From NCBI GenBank assembly GCA_051878085.1, contig JBJEJN010000061.1, positions 1-15,909 of the forward strand: a stretch of DNA of 15,909 bases, in the 5' to 3' direction. Shown in pieces: positions 1 to 8,006 of this stretch; position 1 is the first letter of the stretch, and each line of letters opens with the position of its first letter. This DNA is from SFTH01 sp051878085. GTDB lineage: Bacteria; Bacillota; Clostridia; Christensenellales; Aristaeellaceae. Both the position numbers and the translations under genes were made by a program. The notes below the pieces were generated by a model. The model had not been told where the DNA came from, ran no database searches, and was given only the letters and a program-made list of their open reading frames with translations.

Positions 1-1496
1 AGGGCGTGGAGTTCGACTACTCCACCGTGCACGCCGTGATGACCATCCGCAAGGCAGGCTACGAGGCCATCATCATCAACAACAACCCCGAAACCGTGTC
101 CACCGACTACACCACCGCCGACAAGCTCTACTTCGAGCCGCTGACCACCGAGGACGTGATGAACATCCTGGTCTACGAGGGTGCGGACGACGTGATCGCC
201 TCCCTGGGCGGACAGACCGCCATCAACCTGGCCGAGCCGCTGCACCGCCGGGGCGTGAACATCATCGGCACCGACGTGGACGCCATCGACCGCGCCGAGA
301 ACCGCGACGCGTTTGAGAAGATTCTCCAGCAGCTCAACATTCCCCAGTCTGCGGGCCGCGCCGTGACCAACATCGAGGACGGCGTCGCCACCGCTGCGGA
401 GATCGGATATCCGGTGCTGGTGCGCCCGAGCTTCGTGCTGGGAGGACGCGCCATGCAGATCGTCACCAACGAGGAGCAGCTGCGCCACTACCTCAAGACC
501 GCCGTGGAGATCGACGCGGACAAGCCGGTGCTGGTGGATCACTACATTCTGGGCAAGGAGGTCGAGGTGGACGCGATCTGCGACGGCCGCGACGTGTTCG
601 TCCCCGGCATCATGGAGCTGGTCGAGCGCACCGGCGTGCACTCCGGCGACTCCATCAGCGTCTATCCCGCCTTCTCCATCTCGGACAGGGTCAAGGGAAC
701 CATCCTGGACTACTCCAAGCGTCTGGGCCTGGGTCTGGGCATCGTGGGCCTGTACAACATCCAGTTCATCGTGGACAAGCAGGACAACGTCTACATCATC
801 GAGGTCAATCCGCGCTCCAGCCGCACCGTGCCCTTCCTCTCCAAGGCCACGGGCTACTCGCTGGCGGACATCGCCACCAACGTGATTCTGGGCAAGAGCC
901 TGAAGGAGCAGGGCATCTTCGACCTCTATCCCACGGAGAAGAAGCGCTGGTACGTCAAGGTTCCGGTGTTCTCCTTCGCGAAGATTCGCGGCCTGGACAC
1001 CTACCTCAGCCCCGAGATGAAGTCCACCGGCGAGGCCATCGGCTACGACGGCAAGCTCTACCGCGCGCTGTACAAGGCGCTTCAGGCCTCCGGCATGAAC
1101 CTGCAGAACTACGGAACCGTGCTGGCCACCGTCGCCAACAAGGATCAGGAGGAGGCCTTCCCGCTGATCCAGCGCTTCTACAACCTGGGCTTCAACATCG
1201 AGGCCACCGAGGGCACCGCGAAGTACCTGCGCGAGCACGGCATCCGCACCCGCGTGCTGAAGAAGATCAGCGAGGGCAGCGAGGACATCCCCAACGCGCT
1301 GCGTCAGGGCCACATCGCCTACGTCATCAACACCCGGAACCCCGGCTCCATGAACCAGGCCCGCGACGGCTTCATGATCCGCCGTCTGAGCGTGGAGAAC
1401 AACGTGAGCGTGTTCACGGCGCTGGATACCGTGCGGGTGCTGCTGGATGTGCTGGAGGAGACCACCTTCGCCATCTCCACCATCGATCAGGAGTGA
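1..1496 (+). CDS. carB: Carbamoyl-phosphate synthase large chain, C-terminal half (5' truncated by window edge)
   Basis: The large subunit of carbamoyl-phosphate synthase makes carbamoyl phosphate from bicarbonate, ammonia and two ATP for pyrimidine and arginine synthesis. The frame is open from the first bases (G at 3-5, V at 6-8 by GTG), so the GTG is internal and the gene starts outside the window. About 497 residues are visible of a family length near 1070. They hold the second pre-ATP-grasp fold (EFDYSTVHA, NNNPETVSTDY), the second ATP-grasp domain with the metal-binding signature EVNPRSSRTVPF encoded from base 801, and a C-terminal MGS-like allosteric domain (GTVLATV, GFNIEATEGTAKYL). 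The second ATP-grasp domain phosphorylates carbamate. The stop is four bases before pyrK, whose SD (AGGAG, 1489-1493) lies inside the last codons. Identity is very secure. The partner small chain carA is not seen. Confidence 0.97.
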   Translation, partial: GVEFDYSTVHAVMTIRKAGYEAIIINNNPETVSTDYTTADKLYFEPLTTEDVMNILVYEGADDVIASLGGQTAINLAEPLHRRGVNIIGTDVDAIDRAENRDAFEKILQQLNIPQSAGRAVTNIEDGVATAAEIGYPVLVRPSFVLGGRAMQIVTNEEQLRHYLKTAVEIDADKPVLVDHYILGKEVEVDAICDGRDVFVPGIMELVERTGVHSGDSISVYPAFSISDRVKGTILDYSKRLGLGLGIVGLYNIQFIVDKQDNVYIIEVNPRSSRTVPFLSKATGYSLADIATNVILGKSLKEQGIFDLYPTEKKRWYVKVPVFSFAKIRGLDTYLSPEMKSTGEAIGYDGKLYRALYKALQASGMNLQNYGTVLATVANKDQEEAFPLIQRFYNLGFNIEATEGTAKYLREHGIRTRVLKKISEGSEDIPNALRQGHIAYVINTRNPGSMNQARDGFMIRRLSVENNVSVFTALDTVRVLLDVLEETTFAISTIDQE

Positions 1497-1500
1497 AACA

Positions 1501-2232
1501 ATGCGGCAGGACGTATTTGAAATTGTAAGCAATCGAAACCTCGCACCGGGCGTGTACGAGATGGTGCTGCGCGGTTCCTCCACCGAGGACTGCACCCCCG
1601 GGCGCTTCGTGCAGCTGAAGCTGGATTCCTTCTACCTGCGCCGCCCGATCTCGGTCTGCGACGCGGAGGATGGAAGGCTGATCCTCGTCTACAAGACCGT
1701 GGGCCGGGGCACGGAGGCCATGGCGCAGTACGAGTGCGGCAAGCGCATCGACGTGCTCACGGGTCTCGGAAACGGCTATGATCTGGACAACAGCGGCGAC
1801 CGCCCGCTGCTCATCGGCGGCGGCGCGGGCGTTCCGCCCATGTACCTGCTCGCGCGCAGGCTCATCGCCCAGGGAAAGAAACCCACGGTGATCCTTGGCT
1901 TCAACAGAGCGGAGGAAATCTTCTATGCGGAGCGGTTCCGCGCGCTGGGGATCGAAACCATCATCGCCACCGCCGATGGAAGCGTCGGGGTGAAGGGCTT
2001 CGTCACCGACGCGATGGAGGGTCTCGACTATACCTACACCTACGCCTGCGGCCCGGAGCCGATGCTGAAGGCCGTGTACAATCGCGCGGCGACCTCCGGC
2101 GAGTACAGCTTTGAGGAGCGCATGGGCTGCGGCTTCGGCGCATGCATGGGCTGCACCTGTGAAACCAAGTATGGCAACAAGCGCATCTGCAAGGACGGCC
2201 CGGTGCTGACAAAGGAGGAGATCGTATGGTAA
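1501..2232 (+). CDS. pyrK: Dihydroorotate dehydrogenase B, electron-transfer subunit (FAD, 2Fe-2S)
   Basis: PyrK passes electrons from PyrD to NAD+, so that dihydroorotate oxidation is NAD-linked. The 243-residue protein has a ferredoxin-reductase-type FAD domain with the RRPIS flavin motif near residue 50, a glycine-rich nucleotide loop IGGGAGVPPMYLL near residue 105, and a CGPEPML motif. Its C-terminal 2Fe-2S site has ligands C210, C215, C218 and C230 (CGFGAC..C...C). This is the standard PyrK order and length. The ATG at 1501 is chosen because AGGAG at 1489-1493 is well spaced; the frame is also open upstream inside carB, but that extension is not PyrK-like. The 3' end overlaps pyrD by seven bases, in keeping with an equimolar PyrK-PyrD heterotetramer. 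Confidence 0.96.
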   Translation: MRQDVFEIVSNRNLAPGVYEMVLRGSSTEDCTPGRFVQLKLDSFYLRRPISVCDAEDGRLILVYKTVGRGTEAMAQYECGKRIDVLTGLGNGYDLDNSGDRPLLIGGGAGVPPMYLLARRLIAQGKKPTVILGFNRAEEIFYAERFRALGIETIIATADGSVGVKGFVTDAMEGLDYTYTYACGPEPMLKAVYNRAATSGEYSFEERMGCGFGACMGCTCETKYGNKRICKDGPVLTKEEIVW

Positions 2233-3137
2233 ATACCCGCGTGAACCTCTGCGGGATCGAGCTGGACAATCCGGTGATTCCCGCCAGCGGCACCTTCGGC
2301 TACGGCAGCGAGTTTGCTGAAGCTTATGACATCAACTGCCTGGGCACCTTCTCCTTCAAGGGAACCACCCGTGAACCTCGCTTCGGCAATCCCACGCCCC
2401 GCATCGCGGAGTGCGCGGGCGGCATGCTCAACGCGGTGGGCCTGCAGAACCCCGGCGTGGATCATGTGATCGCCCACGAGCTGCCGGAGATGAGGGAATT
2501 CTTCCACAAGCCGGTGATGGCCAACGTTTCCGGCTTCTCCATCGACGAGTACGTGGAGGTCTGCGAAAAGCTCGACGCCTGCGAACAGGTGGGCTGGCTG
2601 GAGGTGAACATCTCCTGTCCCAACGTCCACGGCGGCGGCATGAGCTTCGGCACCGACCCCAGGATGGCCGCGGAGGTCACCCGGGCGGTGAAGGAAGTGA
2701 CCACCAAGCCGGTCATCATGAAGCTCTCGCCCAACGTGACCGACATCACCGCCATCGCCCGAGCCTGCGAGGAGGCCGGTGCGGACGCGCTGAGCCTCAT
2801 CAACACGCTGATGGGCATGCGCATCGATCTGCGCAGGCGCAGGCCGCTGCTGGCGAACAGGACCGGCGGCATGTCCGGCAGCGCGATCTTCCCGCTGGCG
2901 GTGCGCATGGTCTACCAGGTGTACGAGGCGGTCAAAATCCCCATCGTGGGCCTCGGCGGCGTGAGCTGCGCCGAGGACGTGATCGAAATGATGCTGGCCG
3001 GTGCGACGGCGGTGCAGGTGGGCGCGGCCAACCTGACCGAGCCCTTCGCCTGCCGGGACATCGTGGAACAGCTCCCGGAAACCATGGAAAAATATCGGAT
3101 AGAAAAACTTACGGACATTATCGGAGGTGCACACTGA
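2226..3137 (+). CDS. pyrD: Dihydroorotate dehydrogenase class 1B, catalytic subunit
   Basis: This FMN enzyme oxidises dihydroorotate to orotate and works with PyrK. The 303-residue protein is a TIM barrel with the class 1 signatures FKGTTREPRFGNPTPR near residue 40, the catalytic-loop motif VNISCPNVHGGG with the active-site cysteine at residue 131, and the C-terminal FMN phosphate loop GLGGVSCAEDVIEMM with GATAVQVGAAN after it. Cysteine rather than serine as the base marks class 1; the adjacent pyrK assigns subclass 1B. The ATG at 2226 follows AAAGGAGGAG at 2212-2221 and overlaps the pyrK stop. The stop TGA shares one base with the pyrF start (TGATG). Very secure. Confidence 0.97.
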   Translation: MVNTRVNLCGIELDNPVIPASGTFGYGSEFAEAYDINCLGTFSFKGTTREPRFGNPTPRIAECAGGMLNAVGLQNPGVDHVIAHELPEMREFFHKPVMANVSGFSIDEYVEVCEKLDACEQVGWLEVNISCPNVHGGGMSFGTDPRMAAEVTRAVKEVTTKPVIMKLSPNVTDITAIARACEEAGADALSLINTLMGMRIDLRRRRPLLANRTGGMSGSAIFPLAVRMVYQVYEAVKIPIVGLGGVSCAEDVIEMMLAGATAVQVGAANLTEPFACRDIVEQLPETMEKYRIEKLTDIIGGAH

Positions 3138-3835
3138 TGGGACGCGACGTGATCATTGCCTGCGACTTTGCAAGCCGCGAACAGACCCTGTCCTTCCTGG
3201 ATCGTTTTACCGAGGAAAAGCCCTTTGTGAAGATCGGCATGGAGCTCTACTACGCAGAGGGCCCGGCCATCGTGCGGGAGATCAAGGCGCGCGGCCACAA
3301 GATCTTCCTCGATCTGAAGCTGCATGACATTCCCAACACCGTGAAGAAGGCCATGGCGGTGCTGTCCCGCCTGGACGTGGACATCTGCAACCTGCACTGC
3401 GCCGGCACCGTGAACATGATGCGCGCCGCGCTGGAGGGCCTGACCCGCGCGGACGGCACCCGCCCGCTGCTCATCGGCGTGACCCAGCTGACCTCCACCG
3501 ATCAGGAGAGCATGGAGCGCGACCTGTGGATCGAAAAGCCCATCGACGAGGTCATTCTGCACTATGCTGAGAACGCCAAGGACGCAGGGCTCGACGGCGT
3601 GGTGTGCTCCCCGCTGGAGGCCGGCAAGGTGCATGACCGCTGCGGCGAAAAATTCCTGACCGTGACCCCCGGCGTGCGCTTTGCGGACGGCGACGTGGGC
3701 GACCAGAAGCGCGTGACCACGCCGGAGAAGGCCAGGGAGCTGGGCAGCGACTACATCGTGGTGGGCCGCCCGATCACCGCTGCGGAGGACCTGGTGGCGG
3801 CCTATCGCCGCTGCGTTGCCGAATTTGTGGACTGA
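3137..3835 (+). CDS. pyrF: Orotidine 5'-phosphate decarboxylase
   Basis: PyrF removes the carboxyl group of OMP to give UMP, the last step of the pathway. The 232-residue protein has the usual length for the Bacillus-type enzyme. It starts IIACDFAS, carries the catalytic Asp-Lys-Asp signature LDLKLHDIPNT (D59, K61, D64) and ends with the phosphate-binding TPGVRF and YIVVGRPITAAED segments. The start ATG overlaps the pyrD stop by one base; GGAGGTG at 3123-3129 gives seven bases of spacing. The reading frame stays open far upstream through pyrD, but that extension has the composition of an out-of-frame shadow and is excluded. Eighteen bases separate it from pyrE. Confidence 0.97.
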   Translation: MGRDVIIACDFASREQTLSFLDRFTEEKPFVKIGMELYYAEGPAIVREIKARGHKIFLDLKLHDIPNTVKKAMAVLSRLDVDICNLHCAGTVNMMRAALEGLTRADGTRPLLIGVTQLTSTDQESMERDLWIEKPIDEVILHYAENAKDAGLDGVVCSPLEAGKVHDRCGEKFLTVTPGVRFADGDVGDQKRVTTPEKARELGSDYIVVGRPITAAEDLVAAYRRCVAEFVD

Positions 3836-3853
3836 AGAAAGGGGAAAGAAGCG

Positions 3854-4495
3854 ATGAAGACGCAGATTGCAAAGGATTTGTTGAAGATCAAGGCGGTGTT
3901 CTTCCGCCCCGAGGAGCCCTTCACCTGGGCCAGCGGCATCAAGAGCCCCGTGTACTGCGACAACCGCCTGACCCTGTCGGACGTGCAGGTGCGCGGCGAC
4001 GTGGAGAACGGCCTTGCCACGCTGGTGCGTGAATACTACCCCGAGGTCGAGGTGCTGATGGGCACGTCCACTGCGGGCATCGCCCACGCGGCTATCGTGG
4101 GCCATCTGATGAACCTGCCCATGGGCTACGTGCGCTCCGGCGCGAAGGATCACGGCCGCAAGAACCAGATCGAGGGCCGCCTGCTGCCCGGCCAGAAGGT
4201 CGTGGTGGTGGAGGACCTGATCTCCACCGGCGGCAGCGTGCTGGAGGTCGTGGAGATTCTGCGCGAGGCCGGCGCGGAGGTGCTGGGCGTGGTGTCCATC
4301 TTCACCTACGGCATGCGCAAGGGCCTGGAGCGCATGGCCGCCGCCAACGTGGTCAACCACAGCCTGACCGACTTCGACACCATCGCCGAAATCGCCGCCG
4401 AGGAGGGCTACATCCGCAAGGAGGACGTGGCGCGGCTGATCGCGTTCCGCAACAACCCCAGCGACGAGAGCTGGATCACGGGAGGAAAGGCATGA
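3854..4495 (+). CDS. pyrE: Orotate phosphoribosyltransferase
   Basis: PyrE joins orotate to PRPP to make OMP, the substrate of PyrF encoded just upstream. The 213-residue protein shows the type I PRTase PRPP loop VVVVEDLISTGGS (residues 116-128), a substrate loop region VRSGAKDHGRKNQIEG with the mobile catalytic Lys/His cluster, and an N-terminal KSPVYCDNR segment typical of OPRT. A purine-rich SD (AAAGGGGAAAG) precedes ATG 3854. The stop overlaps the pyrB start in an ATGA junction, which suggests translational coupling. Length and motifs leave little doubt. Confidence 0.96.
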   Translation: MKTQIAKDLLKIKAVFFRPEEPFTWASGIKSPVYCDNRLTLSDVQVRGDVENGLATLVREYYPEVEVLMGTSTAGIAHAAIVGHLMNLPMGYVRSGAKDHGRKNQIEGRLLPGQKVVVVEDLISTGGSVLEVVEILREAGAEVLGVVSIFTYGMRKGLERMAAANVVNHSLTDFDTIAEIAAEEGYIRKEDVARLIAFRNNPSDESWITGGKA

Positions 4496-5409
4496 GACAT
4501 CTGATCGACATCATGGAGCTGTCCACCGAAGAAATTCAGCAGCTCATCGACTGCGCGATGGACATCATCGCAAACCCGCAGAAGTACGCCGAGGCCTGCC
4601 ACGGCAAGAAGCTGGCCACGCTGTTCTTCGAGCCCTCCACCCGCACCCGCCTGAGCTTTGAGGCGGCGATGTACGAGCTGGGCGGCAACGTGCTGGGCTT
4701 CTCCGAGGCCCAGTCCTCCTCCGCATCCAAGGGCGAATCCGTGTCCGACACCGTGAGTGTGGTCTCCTGCTATGCGGACATCATCGCCATGCGCCATCCC
4801 AAGGAGGGCGCGCCGCTGGTGGCCTCCATGAAGGCCAGCATCCCGGTGATCAACGCGGGCGACGGCGGTCACAACCATCCCACCCAGACCCTTGCCGACC
4901 TGCTGACCATCTATCGCGAGAAGGGCCGCTTCGAGAACCTGACCATCGGCGTGTGCGGCGATCTGAAGTTCGGTCGCACCGTGCATTCGCTCATCAGCGC
5001 CATGTCCCGCTACGCGGGCGTGAAGTTCGTGATGATCTCCCCCGAGGAGCTGCGCGTGCCGCGCTACATCATCTCCGACGTGCTGGAGCCCAACAACATC
5101 CCCTACGAGGAGGTGCGCAGCCTGGAGAAGGCCATGCCCGAGCTGGACATCCTGTACATGACCCGCGTGCAGCGCGAGCGCTTCTTCAACGAGGCCGACT
5201 ACATCCGCCTGAAGGACACCTACATCCTGACCCCGGAGAAGCTGCGCACGGCCAAGGCTGACCTGAACATCCTGCATCCGCTGCCGCGCGTCAATGAGAT
5301 CTCCGTGGCGGTGGACGACGATCCCCGCGCCTGCTACTTCGAGCAGGCCCTCAATGGCAAGTACATGCGCATGGCGCTGATCCTGAAGCTCCTGGAGGTG
5401 ACGGTATGA
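4492..5409 (+). CDS. pyrB: Aspartate carbamoyltransferase, catalytic chain
   Basis: PyrB condenses carbamoyl phosphate with aspartate, the committed step of the pathway. The 305-residue chain carries the carbamoyl-phosphate loop FFEPSTRTRLSFE (S49-T50-R51-T52-R53), the lysine loop SASKGES with K80 (counterpart of E. coli K84), HPTQTLADL with H129 (counterpart of H134), the aspartate-binding TRVQRERF segment and the HPLPRVNEI loop. All expected active-site elements are present. It overlaps pyrE by four bases and pyrI by four bases, with SD sequences GGGAGGAAAG before its own start. The adjoining pyrI means it should form a class B, allosteric dodecamer. Confidence 0.97.
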   Translation: MRHLIDIMELSTEEIQQLIDCAMDIIANPQKYAEACHGKKLATLFFEPSTRTRLSFEAAMYELGGNVLGFSEAQSSSASKGESVSDTVSVVSCYADIIAMRHPKEGAPLVASMKASIPVINAGDGGHNHPTQTLADLLTIYREKGRFENLTIGVCGDLKFGRTVHSLISAMSRYAGVKFVMISPEELRVPRYIISDVLEPNNIPYEEVRSLEKAMPELDILYMTRVQRERFFNEADYIRLKDTYILTPEKLRTAKADLNILHPLPRVNEISVAVDDDPRACYFEQALNGKYMRMALILKLLEVTV

Positions 5410-5831
5410 TTATCGGACAGATTCGCGACGGCATCGTGCTCGACCACATCACCGCGGGCCGCGGCATGGACATCTACAACATCCTGCACCTGGGCGAGCT
5501 GGACTGCACCGTGGCCATGATTAAGAACGCCGAGAGCGAGAAGAAGGGCAAGAAGGACATCATCAAGATCGGCCAGGTCATCGACATCAACTTCGATGTG
5601 CTGGGCTACATCGATCCCGGCATCACCGTGAACATCATCCGCGACGGCAAGCTGGTCAAGCGCGAGCACCTGACCCTGCCCGAGCGCGTGACCGACATCA
5701 TCCGCTGCAAGAACCCCCGCTGCATCACCACCACGGAGCAGGAGCTGAAGCACGTGTTCCGCCTGGCGAATCGGGAGAAGCAGATCTACCGCTGCATCTA
5801 CTGCGACAGCGAGGCTCCCCGGAACGTATAA
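5406..5831 (+). CDS. pyrI: Aspartate carbamoyltransferase, regulatory chain (zinc protein)
   Basis: PyrI binds nucleotide effectors and links PyrB trimers into the allosteric holoenzyme. The 141-residue protein is slightly shorter than the E. coli chain. It has an N-terminal nucleotide-binding domain (IRDGIVLDHITAGRG, with an IGQVIDINFDVLGYIDPG core) and a C-terminal zinc domain with C101-x4-C106 and C130-x2-C133. The four cysteines match the known structural zinc ligands that contact PyrB. The ATGA overlap with pyrB and SD GGAGGTG at 5394-5400 support coupled synthesis of the two chains. It is the last gene of the operon; a terminator follows 20 bases after the stop. PyrI in a Gram-positive setting is known from Clostridia and is not found in Bacillus. 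Confidence 0.96.
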   Translation: MIIGQIRDGIVLDHITAGRGMDIYNILHLGELDCTVAMIKNAESEKKGKKDIIKIGQVIDINFDVLGYIDPGITVNIIRDGKLVKREHLTLPERVTDIIRCKNPRCITTTEQELKHVFRLANREKQIYRCIYCDSEAPRNV

Positions 5832-5850
5832 GCGTTCAATTTATCCTTCA

Positions 5851-5887
5851 CCGCGCCCTGCGGCCTTATGGCTGGGGCGCGGTTTTT
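5851..5887 (+). terminator. Intrinsic terminator of the pyrimidine operon
   Basis: A GC-rich hairpin pairs CCGCGCCC (5851-5858) with GGGCGCGG (5875-5882), and an inner GCC-TTAT-GGC can extend it. Five T residues follow at 5883-5887. It lies 20 bases after the pyrI stop and just before the next promoter. Confidence 0.92.
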
Positions 5888-5892
5888 GTGTG

Positions 5893-5921
5893 TGGAAATG
5901 TCCCGCGCTTCGTGCTATAAT
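5893..5921 (+). promoter_or_regulatory. Sigma-A type extended -10 promoter for the nitroreductase operon
   Basis: A perfect -10 TATAAT (5916-5921) with an upstream TGC extension (5913-5915) lies 17 bases downstream of a weak -35 TGGAAA (5893-5898, 4 of 6 matches). Transcription would start near 5928, giving a short leader before the SD GGGAGG at 5938-5943 and the ATG at 5951. Confidence 0.82.
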
Positions 5922-5950
5922 GGGGACAAAGCATTCGGGAGGAAAGCAAT

Positions 5951-6676
5951 ATGAACGAGGTGCTCAGACAGTTATACGCGCGCAAATCCGTGCGCGCCTT
6001 CACCGAACGGGAGATCTCCCCGGAGGACAAGCAGGCGATCCTGACCGCCGCGACCATGGCCCCCACGGCGGGCAATCAGCAGCTCTACACGATCATCGAT
6101 GTGACGGACGAAGCGCTCAAGGCAGAGTTGGTCAAGAGCTGCGACGACCAGCCCTTCATCGCAAAGGCGAAGCTGGTGCTGGTGTTCTGCGCGGACTGCC
6201 GCAGGTGGTACGAGGCCTTCCGCACGGCGGGGTGTGAGCCGAGGTTGCCCGGTGTGGGCGACCTGCTGCTTGCGGTCAGCGACGCGAACATCGCCGCCCA
6301 GAACGCCGTCACCGCCGCCTGGAGCCTGGGCATCGGCTCCTGCTACATCGGCGATGTGATGGAGAACTGCGAGACGCAGCGGAGGCTGCTCCACCTTCCG
6401 AAGTACGTCTTTCCCGCAGCCATGGTGGTGTTCGGCCATCCCACGCAGCAGCAGCTGGAGCGGGAGAAGCCGGAGCGGGTTGCGCTTACGCACATCGTCC
6501 ATGAGAATGCCTACCGGGAGATGGAGGACGGGGAGTACCGCGAGATGTATGCGGAGCGCTGCGGCGTGCGCAGCTACGAGGACTGGATGCGCACCTTCTG
6601 CAACCGCAAGTACAATTCGGACTTCTCCCGGGAGATGAGCCGTTCAGTCAGCGAATACCTGAAGGACTTCCAGTGA
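5951..6676 (+). CDS. Nitroreductase-family FMN oxidoreductase
   Basis: Proteins of this family use FMN and NAD(P)H to reduce nitroaromatics, quinones, flavins or other acceptors; the real substrate here cannot be read from sequence. The 241 residues include the N-terminal FMN-phosphate motif RKSVRAF (11-17), the second FMN motif APTAGNQQ (37-44), and the glycine-rich flavin/dimer segment GIGSCYIG (127-134). A C-terminal tail (residues about 195-241) with a conserved-looking RKYNSDFSREMSRSV stretch is longer than in the shortest family members. SD GGGAGG at 5938-5943 fixes the ATG. It heads a three-gene unit; the next gene begins 21 bases after its stop. No membrane segment or signal peptide is seen. 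Family assignment is firm, subfamily is open. Confidence 0.9.
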   Translation: MNEVLRQLYARKSVRAFTEREISPEDKQAILTAATMAPTAGNQQLYTIIDVTDEALKAELVKSCDDQPFIAKAKLVLVFCADCRRWYEAFRTAGCEPRLPGVGDLLLAVSDANIAAQNAVTAAWSLGIGSCYIGDVMENCETQRRLLHLPKYVFPAAMVVFGHPTQQQLEREKPERVALTHIVHENAYREMEDGEYREMYAERCGVRSYEDWMRTFCNRKYNSDFSREMSRSVSEYLKDFQ

Positions 6677-6697
6677 TCGCGGAAAGGGGGTGCGGGC

Positions 6698-7993
6698 ATG
6701 CAGAACGAAGTGGTGGGGGAGATTCTCTCCGTCGCCCGGGATCGCATCTGTCGCGCGCACCCCTATCTGGCGACGGCGCTGGCACGGCTGGTTCCATCTG
6801 AAGATGAGAGTATTGCCACGGCGGCCACGGATGGTGCGCGGCTTATCTGCAATCCGGCGTGGCTGCGAGAGCGCTTTCTGGAGGATGAAGCTGCGGTCAC
6901 ATACCTGCTGCTGCATGGGCTGATGCACTGCCTGCTGGGGCACATCTATGCTGTACAGGACGATGACCCGCCGCCTGTGCACCTGGCCTGCGACCTTCAG
7001 GCGGCCTTTCTGCTGGCGGATCGCCTGCCGGAGTTCTGTCCCTTCCGCAGGGAGGCGTGCTATCTGGAGCTGAAGCAGCGCTTCGGCTGGATAAATGACC
7101 TGCATGCGCTGGCAAGTGCGCTGGGGAAGGATGCCTGGGTGCGCGACCACCGGGAGGAGATCGGCAAGCTGCTCTCGCCGGACGAGCATGCACTGTGGCG
7201 AAAGGCCCGTGCGGAGGAACGCGCCCGCTGCACGGGCGGCGGCGAGGGTGCTGCGGAGGGCTGGCGGCGCGCGGCAAAGGGACTGCGCACGGGTTCCGGG
7301 GGCAGCAGCATCGGCAGCGGCACAGCCTCGCTGCGGCAAAAGGCGGTGCTGGGCGCTGCGGAGCGCACGGAATTTGCGACATATCTGCATAAATATGCGT
7401 CTCTGCGGGAGAATGCCCGGGACGATCCGGACGCATTTCAGACCGCGCTCTACCTCTACGGAAGCTCGGTCTGCGGCGCGCCGCTGATCGAGCCGCTGGA
7501 GTACCGGGAAGAGAAGCGGATCGACACGCTGGTCATCGCCATCGACACCTCCGGCTCCTGCACCCGGGGGCTGACCCAGCGCTTTCTGGAGCTGACGCGG
7601 GACATCCTGTGCAGCGAGGGCTTGTTCTTCCGCCGCTTCAACCTCCGCATCCTCCAGTGCGACGTGCAGGTGCAGCGGGACGACTGCATCACCAGCATGC
7701 GCGCGTTTGAGCGCTACATCGACGATCTCACCATCGTGGGCGGCGGTGGAACGGACTTCCGCCCGGTGTTTGCGCGCATCGACGAGCACATAGCGTCCGG
7801 CGCGCTGCGGGGCCTGAAGGGCATGCTGTACTTCTCCGACGGGCGGGGCATCTTTCCCTCCGAACCGCCGGAGTACGAGGTGACCTTCGCCTTCCTGAAG
7901 CACCGCTTCGATGACATCGACGTGCCGGACTGGGTGCGGCGGCTGGTGATCGACGCGCCAATGCCAAAGGGCGGCGAATACTATGAATACTGA
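6698..7993 (+). CDS. DUF2201-type metallopeptidase-like/VWA-like protein, MoxR partner
   Basis: The 431-residue protein has two parts. The N-terminal part resembles the putative metallopeptidase domain of the DUF2201 family: LLLHGLMHCLLGH places H73, H77 and H82 as in an HxxxHxxxxH zinc site, but the usual Glu after the first His is Gly74. The C-terminal part is VWA-like with a full MIDAS set: AIDTSGS (D283, S285, S287), GGGGTD (T352) and YFSDG (D381). A Gly/Arg-rich linker (about residues 180-225) joins them. VWA proteins of this kind act with the MoxR-type AAA+ ATPase encoded next to them; the client is unknown. SD AAAGGGGG precedes ATG 6698. The 13-base gap to the ATPase gene implies co-expression. 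No signal peptide, so cytoplasmic. Confidence 0.85.
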   Translation: MQNEVVGEILSVARDRICRAHPYLATALARLVPSEDESIATAATDGARLICNPAWLRERFLEDEAAVTYLLLHGLMHCLLGHIYAVQDDDPPPVHLACDLQAAFLLADRLPEFCPFRREACYLELKQRFGWINDLHALASALGKDAWVRDHREEIGKLLSPDEHALWRKARAEERARCTGGGEGAAEGWRRAAKGLRTGSGGSSIGSGTASLRQKAVLGAAERTEFATYLHKYASLRENARDDPDAFQTALYLYGSSVCGAPLIEPLEYREEKRIDTLVIAIDTSGSCTRGLTQRFLELTRDILCSEGLFFRRFNLRILQCDVQVQRDDCITSMRAFERYIDDLTIVGGGGTDFRPVFARIDEHIASGALRGLKGMLYFSDGRGIFPSEPPEYEVTFAFLKHRFDDIDVPDWVRRLVIDAPMPKGGEYYEY

Positions 7994-8006
7994 CGGAGGT
8001 ATATGC

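Noticed and set aside
2411..3136. Possible 242-residue N-terminal extension of PyrF
   Set aside because: It lies out of frame over pyrD, is Arg/Gly-rich without motifs, and PyrF has a proper SD and start at 3137 giving the family length.
2912..4360. Long open minus-strand frame opposite pyrF and pyrE
   Set aside because: Same low-information composition, no ribosome binding site or motif; it is a mirror of well-identified plus-strand genes.
7983..8006. Earlier start for the MoxR ATPase at 7983
   Set aside because: It would overlap the VWA gene and has no SD; GGAGGT at 7995-8000 directs ribosomes to 8007.
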